Assembly: GCA_937859105.1 (NCBI GenBank)
Contig: CALMAD010000124.1
Coordinates: 1 to 5,941 of the forward strand
Reading direction: 5' to 3'
DNA from: an uncultured Propionibacteriaceae bacterium
Lineage (GTDB): Bacteria; Actinomycetota; Actinomycetes; Propionibacteriales; Propionibacteriaceae
DNA: 5,941 nt
Positions 1-5,915 of this stretch are shown here, in pieces (position 1 is the first letter of the stretch; each line of letters starts with the position of its first letter). The notes beneath the pieces were generated by a model. That model had not been told where the DNA came from, made no database searches, and saw nothing but the letters and a program-made list of their open reading frames with translations. The position numbers were made by a program, and so were the translations under genes.

Positions 1-600
1 CCCCTGCGCGGCGGACGCGACGATCGGCGTCCAGACGAAGGGCGCGAGCCCGATCGCACCCACCCACGAGCCCAGGGTGACGCCCGTCACGCCCTCCCAG
101 TGCCGGCCCGTCGGGCCGGCCAGCAGGATGTAGCAGGCCCACAGCGAGCCGGCGAGCAGGGCGAACCCGACGCCGACCCAGTCGAGGGTGCCCGGGCTCG
201 CGCCCAGCAGGGCGACCCCCAGGCCCGCGAGGCCCACCCAGATCAGGTCGCGCGCCCGGCGCGATCCCGCAACGGCGACGCCCAGGGGGCCCAGGAACTC
301 GATGGTGACGGCCATCCCGAGCGGGATGCGTTGCATCGCGAGGTAGATCGCGATGTTCATCCCCGAGAGCGCGACCCCGTAGGCGAGTGCGGGACGCCAC
401 TCGGCGGCCCGGCGTCCCCTCAATCGGGGAGGCGCGACGAGCGTCAGGATGACCGCGGCCGCGGTCAGTCGCAGCCACGAGATGACCCACGGGGACGCCA
501 GCGCGAACAAGTCCTTCGCGAACGCCGCGCCGGCCTGCACCGAGGTGATCGAGGCGATCACCAAGAACACCGGGGAGACCCGGGGACGCGCGAGCGACAT
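1..600 (-). CDS. EamA/DMT-family permease, RhtA-like amino-acid exporter (3' end outside window)
   Basis: Translating the minus strand from the ATG at 600 gives 200 uninterrupted codons running off the left edge. The product is very hydrophobic, with repeated helices, a short N-terminus (MSLARPRVSP) and few charges. Residues about 10-137 look like the first EamA repeat. They include the stretch around residues 85-106, with QRIPLG (90-95) followed by TIEFLGPL (99-106), which strongly resembles the RhtA branch of the drug/metabolite transporter superfamily. The second repeat begins near residue 141, with LLAGSLWACYILLAG at about 147-161. Family members usually have about 290-300 residues and ten helices, so about one third is missing. 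RhtA exports threonine and homoserine, but relatives have varied substrates, so the substrate here is inference. The start is preceded by only a weak GAGAG ribosome site about nine bases upstream. A candidate promoter lies at 640-667. Confidence 0.85.
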   Translation of the reverse strand, partial: MSLARPRVSPVFLVIASITSVQAGAAFAKDLFALASPWVISWLRLTAAAVILTLVAPPRLRGRRAAEWRPALAYGVALSGMNIAIYLAMQRIPLGMAVTIEFLGPLGVAVAGSRRARDLIWVGLAGLGVALLGASPGTLDWVGVGFALLAGSLWACYILLAGPTGRHWEGVTGVTLGSWVGAIGLAPFVWTPIVASAAQG

Positions 601-628
601 GGGCGTTCGACTCTCTGACAGGGCATCT

Positions 629-656
629 TCGACCCCGTCCTTATAGCACGGGTCGA
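629..656. promoter_or_regulatory. Inverted repeat centred on the permease -10 box, possible operator
   Basis: TCGACCC (629-635) and GGGTCGA (650-656) are perfect 7-base inverted arms separated by 14 bases. Their midpoint (642.5) coincides with the midpoint of the candidate -10 hexamer TATAAG at 640-645. A dimeric repressor bound here would block the promoter. The 7-bp arms could also arise by chance in GC-rich DNA. Confidence 0.3.
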
Positions 657-667
657 GGAAAACCCAA
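640..667 (-). promoter_or_regulatory. Candidate extended -10 promoter for the EamA permease
   Basis: Read on the minus strand, TGC TATAAG (648 down to 640) is a good extended -10 element. A weak -35-like TTGGGT (667-662) sits 16 bases upstream. Transcription would start near 633, giving a leader of about 33 bases to the ATG at 600. The -35 match is poor, so the call rests on the extended -10 in an otherwise GC-rich region. Confidence 0.4.
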
Positions 668-790
668 GATCCGGGCCACGATTTCTCGTTTGCTCTGGCG
701 CGGGGTTAACGAAGGGTTCAAGATTGTGGCGACCGGCCCCGGCGTAGCGGCGGCGGCTCCAACGAAGCGGCCGGACGAAGAGAGGATTCA

Positions 791-1273
791 ATGCAAACAG
801 ATACCATTCTTGAGGTGGAGCGGCAGTTCCCGTACCCGCGCCCCGTCATCTTCCGGGCCTTCACCGAGCCGAAGGCCCTGGCGCAGTGGTTCGCGCCCAC
901 GGGCTGGCACGTCATCCCCGAGTCGGTGGAACTCGACCCGCAGCTCGGTGGCCGCCTGCGCCACACGAAGGTCCGTGACGACGACCCCGACGCCCACTGG
1001 GTCGTCGACGGCGTCTACACCGAGGTCTTCTACCCCGACGTGCTCGTCACGCGGCAGCGCATCACCGGCGTGAAGGGCATCGATGCCTCGCGTCCGGTCG
1101 AGTTGCGCGTCGAGTTCACCAAGCTCGGTCGTAACGAGAACCTGACCCTGGTGCGCATCATCCAGGGCCCCTACACGAAGGACGCCGCGCTCGACTACAG
1201 CGACGGTTGGGAGAGCATCCTCGATCACCTCGAGGCGTACCTCCAGGCGAGCCACAGGGAGGACCAGGCATGA
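791..1273 (+). CDS. SRPBCC/AHSA1-like (Aha1 C-terminal domain family) small protein
   Basis: This 160-residue soluble protein fits the length and pattern of single-domain Aha1/START-fold (Bet v 1-like, SRPBCC) proteins. Near the N-terminus, RPVIFRAFTEPKALAQWFAP (residues 17-36) matches the family's 'x-VFxAxTxPexLxxWfxP' signature. Near the C-terminus, GWESILDHLEAYL (139-151) matches the closing helix typical of the family. These folds hold a hydrophobic cavity. Bacterial members are mostly uncharacterised, some being lipid or small-molecule binders and others linked to stress response, so no ligand is assigned. A purine-rich AGAGAGGA at 779-786 lies four bases before the ATG and supports this start. 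The stop codon overlaps the start of the sugar transporter (ATGA at 1270-1273), so the two are almost certainly co-transcribed and translationally coupled. No signal peptide or membrane segment is visible. Confidence 0.85.
   Translation: MQTDTILEVERQFPYPRPVIFRAFTEPKALAQWFAPTGWHVIPESVELDPQLGGRLRHTKVRDDDPDAHWVVDGVYTEVFYPDVLVTRQRITGVKGIDASRPVELRVEFTKLGRNENLTLVRIIQGPYTKDAALDYSDGWESILDHLEAYLQASHREDQA
1256..1263 (+). promoter_or_regulatory. Strong Shine-Dalgarno that fixes the transporter start at 1270
   Basis: AGGGAGGA lies six bases before the ATG at 1270, inside the 3' end of the upstream gene. An in-frame TTG at 1207 would add 21 proline/glycine-rich residues (MGEHPRSPRGVPP...) unlike any MFS N-terminus. 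The ATG at 1270 is therefore preferred. Confidence 0.8.
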
Positions 1274-2667
1274 GCGATCCGGCAACCACGCCCTCGGCCA
1301 GCAAGTCGTCGACGCGCATCCGGCACAAGCCGCTGATGACGATGCCCCAGATTCTCCTGATGAACCTGGGCTTCTTCGGCATCCAGTATTCGTTCGGCAT
1401 GCAGCAGACGGCGATCAACCCGATCTACACGATGCTCGGCGCCTCGCACGACGAGCTGCCCCTGCTGAACATGGCGGGCCCGATCACCGGCCTGCTCATC
1501 CAGCCGCTGATCGGCGCGATGTCCGACCGCACGTGGGTCGACAAGGGCTTCTTCCGCGGCCGGCGGCGTCCGTTCTTCCTGGTCGGCGCGCTCGGCTGCG
1601 CGGTCTGCCTGTTCCTGTTCCCGTTCGTGTGGGCCGTGTGGATGGCCGTCCTGCTGCTGTGGCTGCTGGACGCCTCGAACAACACGGCCATGGAGCCCTA
1701 CCGCGCGTTCATCGCCGACAAGCTGCCCCCGTCGCAGCTCGGCAAGGGCTTCCTCGCCCAGTCGTTCTTCACCGGCCTCGGCATCACGCTGGCGAACCTC
1801 TCCCTGACGTTCTTCCAGATGCTCTTCGGCCTCGGCGAGGGCGTCGGCCTCCCGCACTGGGTCTACGGCGCGTTCTTCGTCGGCTCCGTCGCCTCGATCG
1901 CGACCATCCTGGTCTCTGTCATCTCGACGCCCGAGCTCGAGCCCACGAAGGAGGAGATCGCCGCGCTGCGCGCCAAGAAGGGCGGCCCGCGCGAGTTCTT
2001 CGGTGAGATCAAGGACGCGATCATCGACATGCCGGTCCAGATGCGCAAGCTGGCCCTGGTGTACTTCTTCCAGTGGTACGCGATGAACGTGTACTGGCAG
2101 TACGTCTCCCTGTCGGTGTCGCAGTCTCTGTACGGCTCGACGACCGGTGAGGCGTACGAACGAGCGGTGGCCAACACGGGCACGATCAACGCGGTCTACA
2201 ACATCGTGACGTTCAGCGTGGCGTTCGCGCTCGTCGCGGCGGCCCGCAGGCTGGGCGCCAAGTGGGTGCACGCGCTGTGCCTCTGGTGCGCCACGGTCGG
2301 CCTGTTCTTCCTGCCGCTCGCTCCGACGTTGCCCCTGAAGTGGCTCGCGATCGTCGGCCTGGGCATCGCGTGGGCGTCCATCATGGGCGTGCCGTACATC
2401 ATGATCGTGCGCATGGTGCCCTCCACCCGCTACGGCGTCTACATGGGCATCGTCAACATGATGATCGTCATCCCGCAGCTCATCCAGACGCTGACCTTCG
2501 GCAGCGTGTACAAGAACCTGCTGGGTGACAACCCGAACAACGCCATGTGGTTCGCCGGGGCCTTCCTGGCGATCGCCGGCCTTGTCATGCTGTGGATCAA
2601 GGAGCCCCCGACGGTGCGCGACGTCGACGAGGTCGGAGACCCGGCCGTCGTCGGCGGAAGCCACTGA
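1270..2667 (+). CDS. MFS sugar transporter, SLC45/GPH-like, probable sucrose importer
   Basis: This 465-residue polytopic membrane protein has the length and hydrophobicity of a 12-helix MFS permease. The first helix region (about 25-58) contains NLGFFGIQYSFGMQQTAINP, typical of the SLC45/sucrose-transporter branch. The cytoplasmic loop between helices 2 and 3 carries MFS motif A in its SLC45 form: GAMSDRT (82-88) followed by GRRRPFF (97-103). The conserved NNTAMEPYRAFIADKLP stretch sits in the next helix-loop region. The hydrophilic segment EPTKEEIAALRAKKGG marks the central loop between the two six-helix halves. The protein ends with a short acidic tail. Known relatives symport sucrose or maltose-type sugars with protons. 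Sucrose is the best guess because an amylosucrase-like gene follows 79 bases downstream, as in sux-type loci. The start overlaps the AHSA1-like gene by four bases. A hairpin at 2684-2715 follows the stop. Confidence 0.88.
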   Translation: MSDPATTPSASKSSTRIRHKPLMTMPQILLMNLGFFGIQYSFGMQQTAINPIYTMLGASHDELPLLNMAGPITGLLIQPLIGAMSDRTWVDKGFFRGRRRPFFLVGALGCAVCLFLFPFVWAVWMAVLLLWLLDASNNTAMEPYRAFIADKLPPSQLGKGFLAQSFFTGLGITLANLSLTFFQMLFGLGEGVGLPHWVYGAFFVGSVASIATILVSVISTPELEPTKEEIAALRAKKGGPREFFGEIKDAIIDMPVQMRKLALVYFFQWYAMNVYWQYVSLSVSQSLYGSTTGEAYERAVANTGTINAVYNIVTFSVAFALVAAARRLGAKWVHALCLWCATVGLFFLPLAPTLPLKWLAIVGLGIAWASIMGVPYIMIVRMVPSTRYGVYMGIVNMMIVIPQLIQTLTFGSVYKNLLGDNPNNAMWFAGAFLAIAGLVMLWIKEPPTVRDVDEVGDPAVVGGSH

Positions 2668-2683
2668 CCGATCACCTTCGATG

Positions 2684-2715
2684 CACCCCCGGGGAGCGTA
2701 AGCTCCCCGGGGGTG
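2684..2715 (+). terminator. Perfect 14-bp GC-rich hairpin between transporter and amylosucrase genes
   Basis: CACCCCCGGGGAGC (2684-2697) and GCTCCCCGGGGGTG (2702-2715) pair without mismatch around a GTAA loop, which as RNA is a GNRA-type tetraloop. It begins 16 bases after the transporter stop and ends 31 bases before the next ATG. No T-tract follows (the next bases are TCCCCCG). It may be a U-tract-less actinobacterial terminator, an attenuator allowing partial read-through, or an mRNA-stabilising 3' end. No clear promoter is visible between it and the next gene, which favours partial read-through. Confidence 0.6.
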
Positions 2716-2746
2716 TCCCCCGTTCTCAGAAAGGAACACTCACGTC

Positions 2747-4675
2747 ATGACGGCCGACGTCACCTCCCCGATCATCACCGATCCGCGGGAGTCCGCCACT
2801 TTCGATCTGCGCCTCGACCGCTACGGGGCCGACATCCTCAAGAGCCTGACGGCCGTCTACGGCGACCGTGCTCCCGACCTGTTCGAGCGCATGAAGTCGC
2901 ACCTCGCGGAGGCGTTCGCGAACCGAGGCCCGCTGCTGAAGCGCCTCGACGAGGCCCGCCTCCTCGCGCCCGACTGGCTGCAGACCCCCGACATGATCGG
3001 CTACGTCACGTACGCCGACCGGTTCAACGGCACGCTCAACGGCCTGGGCGAGAAGCTCGACTACCTGTCGGGCCTCGGGGTGAAGTACCTGCACCTCATG
3101 CCGGCGCTGAAGCCGCGCGAGGGGGAGAGCGACGGCGGCTACGCCGTGCAGAACTACCGCGAGATCCGCCCCGACCTCGGCACGATGGACGACCTCGCCC
3201 GCCTCACCGGGAGCCTGCGCGAGCGGGGCATCTCCCTGGTGATGGACCTCGTGCTCAACCACGTCGCGCAGGAGCACGAGTGGGCCGAGAGGGCCCGCGC
3301 CGGCGAGCGGAAGTACCGCGACTACTTCTACATCTACCCCGACCGGACGATCCCCGACCAGTACGAGGAGGCGCTGCCCGAGGTCTTCCCCGACTTCGCG
3401 CCCGGCAACTTCACCTGGGACGACGACATCAACGGCTGGGTGTGGACGACCTTCAACTCCTACCAGTGGGACGTCAACTGGACGAACCCCGACGTCTTCC
3501 TCGAGTACCTCGACATCATCTGCTTCCTCGCGAACCAGGGCGTCGAGGTCATCCGGCTGGACGCCATCGCGTTCATCTGGAAGCGCATGGGCACCTCGTC
3601 GCAGAACCAGCCCGAGGTGCACCACCTCACCGAGGCGCTGCGCGGCGCCCTGCGCATCGTCGCGCCGGCCGTCGCGTTCAAGGCCGAGGCGATCGTCGGG
3701 CCGAGCGACCTCATCTACTACCTGGGCGTCGGCTCCCACTACGGCAAGGTCTCCGACATGGCCTACCACAACGGGCTGATGGTCCAGTTGTGGAGCGCGC
3801 TGGCGTCCCGGGACACCCGGCTCACCGAGGTCGCCCTGTCGGCCTTCCGCGCGAAGCCCACGTCGACGACGTGGGGCACGTACGCGCGCTGCCACGACGA
3901 CATCGGTTGGGCCATCAGCGATGAGGACGCCGCCGACGCGCAACTCGACGGCTACTCCCACCGCGTGTTCCTGTCGGACTTCTACTCCGGCGAGTACCCC
4001 GGCTCGTTCGCGAAGGGGCTCGTGTTCCAGTTCAACCCCGTGACGAACGACCGCCGGATCAGCGGCACGTTCGCGTCCCTCACCGGGCTCGAGCAGGCGC
4101 TCGAACTTGGGGACGGCAACCGGGTCGACGACGCCATCGACCGCATCCTGCTGCTGCACGCGGTCATGTTCGGGTTCGGCGGCGTCCCGCTGCTGTACAT
4201 GGGCGACGAGCTGGGCATGCTGAACGACTACGGCTACGCCGACGACCCCGACCACGCGTCCGACAACCGGTGGGCGCACCGGCCGAAGATGGATTGGGAT
4301 CTCGTCCAGCAGGCCGCCGACGACCCGTCGAGCCCCGCCGGACGGATCTCGGCGCGGCTGCGGCACCTCATCGAGGTCCGCAAGCACACGCCGCACCTGC
4401 ACGCGTCCATCGAGAGTCACGTCGTGCCGAGCCCCGACTCGCGCCTGCTGCTGCTGCACCGCTCGCACCCCGAGGGCGAGATGATGCAGATCTACAACTT
4501 CAGCGAGCACCCCGTGAACCTCGACTGCAGCGCGCTCAGGTTCACGCTCGGCAGCGAGGCCAAGGAGCTGATCTCGGGCTACGACTACGACCTCAGCCCC
4601 TGGACCCTCACCGTCCAGCCTTACCAGGCCCTCTGGCTCCTCGAGAAGGTCGTCCCGCCGACGATGCACCCGTAG
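2747..4675 (+). CDS. Amylosucrase-like GH13 glucosyltransferase (sucrose-active)
   Basis: This 642-residue enzyme matches amylosucrase (GH13 subfamily 4, EC 2.4.1.4; about 630-650 residues) from end to end. It has a helical N-terminal domain (about 1-85), a (beta/alpha)8 barrel (about 86-560) and a C-terminal beta domain. Visible catalytic residues are the nucleophile D272 in [12 protein letters not shown], the acid/base E314 in FKAEAI, and H383-D384-D385 in RCHDDIGW. Residues that line the sucrose pocket in the Neisseria enzyme are also present: D129 in SDGGYAV, H172 in [11 protein letters not shown]270, F236, R406, R437 and R508 in NRWAHRP. Amylosucrase uses sucrose to build alpha-1,4-glucan and releases fructose; related sucrose hydrolases release glucose. 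Which activity dominates cannot be read from sequence. No signal peptide is present, so it should act in the cytoplasm on imported sucrose. AGAAAGGA at 2728-2735 is a somewhat distant ribosome site, 11 bases before the ATG. The loop at 327-339 differs from the Neisseria enzyme. Confidence 0.88.
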   Translation: MTADVTSPIITDPRESATFDLRLDRYGADILKSLTAVYGDRAPDLFERMKSHLAEAFANRGPLLKRLDEARLLAPDWLQTPDMIGYVTYADRFNGTLNGLGEKLDYLSGLGVKYLHLMPALKPREGESDGGYAVQNYREIRPDLGTMDDLARLTGSLRERGISLVMDLVLNHVAQEHEWAERARAGERKYRDYFYIYPDRTIPDQYEEALPEVFPDFAPGNFTWDDDINGWVWTTFNSYQWDVNWTNPDVFLEYLDIICFLANQGVEVIRLDAIAFIWKRMGTSSQNQPEVHHLTEALRGALRIVAPAVAFKAEAIVGPSDLIYYLGVGSHYGKVSDMAYHNGLMVQLWSALASRDTRLTEVALSAFRAKPTSTTWGTYARCHDDIGWAISDEDAADAQLDGYSHRVFLSDFYSGEYPGSFAKGLVFQFNPVTNDRRISGTFASLTGLEQALELGDGNRVDDAIDRILLLHAVMFGFGGVPLLYMGDELGMLNDYGYADDPDHASDNRWAHRPKMDWDLVQQAADDPSSPAGRISARLRHLIEVRKHTPHLHASIESHVVPSPDSRLLLLHRSHPEGEMMQIYNFSEHPVNLDCSALRFTLGSEAKELISGYDYDLSPWTLTVQPYQALWLLEKVVPPTMHP

Positions 4676-4684
4676 GTTTCTACC

Positions 4685-4718
4685 TGACGTTCTCCACCCT
4701 CTGGGGTGGAGAACGTCA
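4685..4718. terminator. Perfect 15-bp hairpin between convergent genes, probable bidirectional terminator
   Basis: TGACGTTCTCCACCC (4685-4699) and GGGTGGAGAACGTCA (4704-4718) pair perfectly around a TCTG loop. The stem starts nine bases after the amylosucrase stop. On the other strand it lies about 60 bases beyond the phosphoesterase's original stop. Neither side has a T-tract. Its position between converging genes supports a terminator acting in both directions. A 12-base palindrome, CACCCCGGGGTG, follows at 4721-4732. Confidence 0.65.
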
Positions 4719-4777
4719 CACACCCCGGGGTGCGATCGCGGTTCCTGGCTATGCCCGTGGCGCCACCGGAGGAGGGG

Positions 4778-4863
4778 CTACTGGGTGTACGGAATCCTCT
4801 CCCACGACAGGACGCCTCCCGCGCCGGGCCGGTTCACGGTCACTTTCAGCCAGTCGGTGTTCT
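4778..4863 (-). other. Out-of-frame C-terminal tail of the phosphoesterase gene
   Basis: One frame away from the phosphoesterase, this stretch encodes QNTDWLKVTVNRPGAGG followed by VLSWERIPYTQ and a stop (4780-4778). It reads as the natural C-terminus of such enzymes, a closing beta-strand region directly following LTRITVDGDN. One added base near 4862-4866 (for example restoring AACAAGAAC from AACAGAAC) would rejoin the frames into a protein of about 347 residues. In the sequence as given, this tail is not translated as part of the gene. Confidence 0.7.
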
Positions 4864-5820
4864 GTTGTCGCCGTCCACCGTGATGCGCGTCAGGCTGCTC
4901 GCCCCCCGGACGCCGTAGAACCCGAGCCACGCCGACCCCTCCGCGAGCGGGTGATCGACGTTGAACACGTGGCTGTCGCCGTCGAAGAGGTACGACTCCC
5001 CGCGGAAGCGATTCGACTCGTCGATCAGCGTCTGCACCAGCGGCCTGAACGCGGACATGTCGTTCCACGTCGGGTTCCAGGTGGGGTCGAACATGTCCGC
5101 CTGAAGCAGGATCACCACCGCCCGGTCGTGCCGGCGGGCGGCGTCCGCGTAGGCGCGCTTGACCTGGGCGATCGCGGCGCCCATGCGCCGCGCCTGGTCG
5201 GCGAACTGCTCCTGGGTGGGCTCGGTCTTGCCGATGCCGGTCCACGGCTTGAGGTCGTCGTTGCTCCCGACGACATGGATCGTCGCGAACGTGACCCGCT
5301 GCCGTCGCAGCTCCACGTTCTCGGGGACGCCGCGGTAGGCCTGCGAGCGCACGCGCGTCGGGTGCTGCCCGAGCGTCGTCCCGGGGCGCGCGAAGAACGT
5401 CGAGCGGATGGCGTCCAGTCGTTCCAGCGGCTCATACGAGCCGTTGTTGGTCCGGTGGCAATCGGTCCACTCGTTGTCGCCGGGCGTGTAGATCAGCGGC
5501 GTCCGGACGCGATCGAGCTGTCCCTTGATCATCGCGAAGTACGAGTCGTCGCAGCGCGTCGAGCCGTTCTTGATGTCGCCGACGTGGAAGGTGAGCTGGA
5601 CGTCCGAGGCGTTGATCTGGTCGATCCAGCGCGGGAACGCCGCGATCTGCTGGTCACCGTAGGGCGCGTCGCCGATGACGGCGAAGCTGTAGTGTCCGGG
5701 CTTGTCGCGGTGATGATCGGACGCGGCCGGCGCGGCCTGGGCGGTCGCCGGCGCGCAGACGGAAGCGGCGGAAAGGGACACGGCCGTGAGGGTGGCCGCG
5801 GCGAGGTGACGAAGGCGCAT
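4846..5820 (-). CDS. Secreted calcineurin-like metallophosphoesterase, C-terminus lost by apparent frameshift
   Basis: The open frame is 324 residues, starting at the ATG at 5820 with AGGAG (5831-5827) six bases upstream. Residues 1-29 form a Sec signal peptide: a basic MRLRH start, an Ala/Leu/Ser core and a likely cleavage after ATAQA. The mature part shows the motif order of the calcineurin-like phosphoesterase fold: IGDAPYGD (49-56), VGDIKNG (80-86), PGDNEWTDC (113-121), LLQADMFDP (238-246) and DGDSHVF (280-286). It should be exported and may hydrolyse a phosphoester outside the membrane; the substrate is unknown. Several metal-binding histidines of textbook members are replaced. After LTRITVDGDN (310-319) the frame runs RTPTG and stops, while the expected continuation lies one frame away down to 4778. 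The gene is therefore probably about 347 residues when intact, and either mutated or affected by a sequencing error. Function may survive, because only the terminal strands are lost. Confidence 0.82.
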   Translation of the reverse strand: MRLRHLAAATLTAVSLSAASVCAPATAQAAPAASDHHRDKPGHYSFAVIGDAPYGDQQIAAFPRWIDQINASDVQLTFHVGDIKNGSTRCDDSYFAMIKGQLDRVRTPLIYTPGDNEWTDCHRTNNGSYEPLERLDAIRSTFFARPGTTLGQHPTRVRSQAYRGVPENVELRRQRVTFATIHVVGSNDDLKPWTGIGKTEPTQEQFADQARRMGAAIAQVKRAYADAARRHDRAVVILLQADMFDPTWNPTWNDMSAFRPLVQTLIDESNRFRGESYLFDGDSHVFNVDHPLAEGSAWLGFYGVRGASSLTRITVDGDNRTPTG

Positions 5821-5877
5821 GAGGGGCTCCTGTGCGGTGAGCGGGGGTTGTGTGAGCGGATGCTGCGCACAGCTTCG

Positions 5878-5899
5878 ACCCGGTGGATGAAAACCGGGT
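5878..5899. promoter_or_regulatory. Inverted repeat enclosing the phosphoesterase -10 box, possible operator
   Basis: ACCCGGT (5878-5884) and ACCGGGT (5893-5899) are perfect 7-base arms around an 8-base spacer that contains the -10 hexamer (5887-5892). This is a typical position for a repressor site; phosphate-type or other control cannot be told apart. As RNA the same bases could also form a small hairpin. Confidence 0.35.
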
Positions 5900-5915
5900 G
5901 ACCACCGCCTGACAA
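5887..5915 (-). promoter_or_regulatory. Candidate sigma70-like promoter of the phosphoesterase gene
   Basis: On the minus strand, TTGTCA (5915-5910; five of six match TTGACA) and TTTCAT (5892-5887; four of six match TATAAT) are separated by exactly 17 bases. Transcription would start near 5880, leaving a leader of about 60 bases before the ATG at 5820. The spacing and the -35 are good and the -10 is moderate. Confidence 0.5.

Noticed and set aside
690..725. A plus-strand promoter for the AHSA1-transporter-enzyme unit
   Set aside because: TTGCTC at 690 and AT-containing words near 706-725 do not combine into a -35/-10 pair with acceptable spacing. A promoter probably exists in 601-790, but I cannot place it.
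708..780. Repeated ACGAAG words (709-714, 762-767, 775-780) upstream of the AHSA1-like gene
   Set aside because: The spacing is irregular and the word also recurs inside coding sequence, so it is not a convincing binding-site array.
1207..1269. A TTG start that would lengthen the transporter by 21 residues
   Set aside because: The extra residues are Pro/Gly-rich and unlike family N-termini, while the ATG at 1270 has an excellent ribosome site.
1225..2739. A 504-codon minus-strand open frame opposite the transporter
   Set aside because: The composition is dominated by R, D, E, H and Q with no fold signature, and it is antisense to a clear MFS gene.
2713..3924. A 403-codon plus-strand frame overlapping the amylosucrase start
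   Set aside because: It is an Arg/Pro-rich alternate frame of a gene whose true frame carries every catalytic motif.
2726..4723. A 665-codon open frame on the minus strand lying across the whole amylosucrase gene
   Set aside because: Its translation is a low-complexity run of R, V, E, L, D and Q with no domain. It is the mirror of a strongly GC3-biased coding gene.
4858..4868. Programmed -1 frameshifting to make the full phosphoesterase
   Set aside because: No X-XXY-YYZ slippery heptamer is present at the junction. A one-base deletion is simpler.
5745..5820. Lipoprotein signal in the phosphoesterase N-terminus (Cys22)
   Set aside because: The residue before Cys22 is Val, which does not fit a lipobox. 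An Ala-x-Ala site just after it fits ordinary signal peptidase cleavage.
4270..5901. A 543-codon plus-strand open frame spanning the enzyme end, the hairpin and the phosphoesterase antisense
   Set aside because: It crosses two real genes and a terminator hairpin, and its sequence is Arg/Pro/Ala-rich shadow coding.
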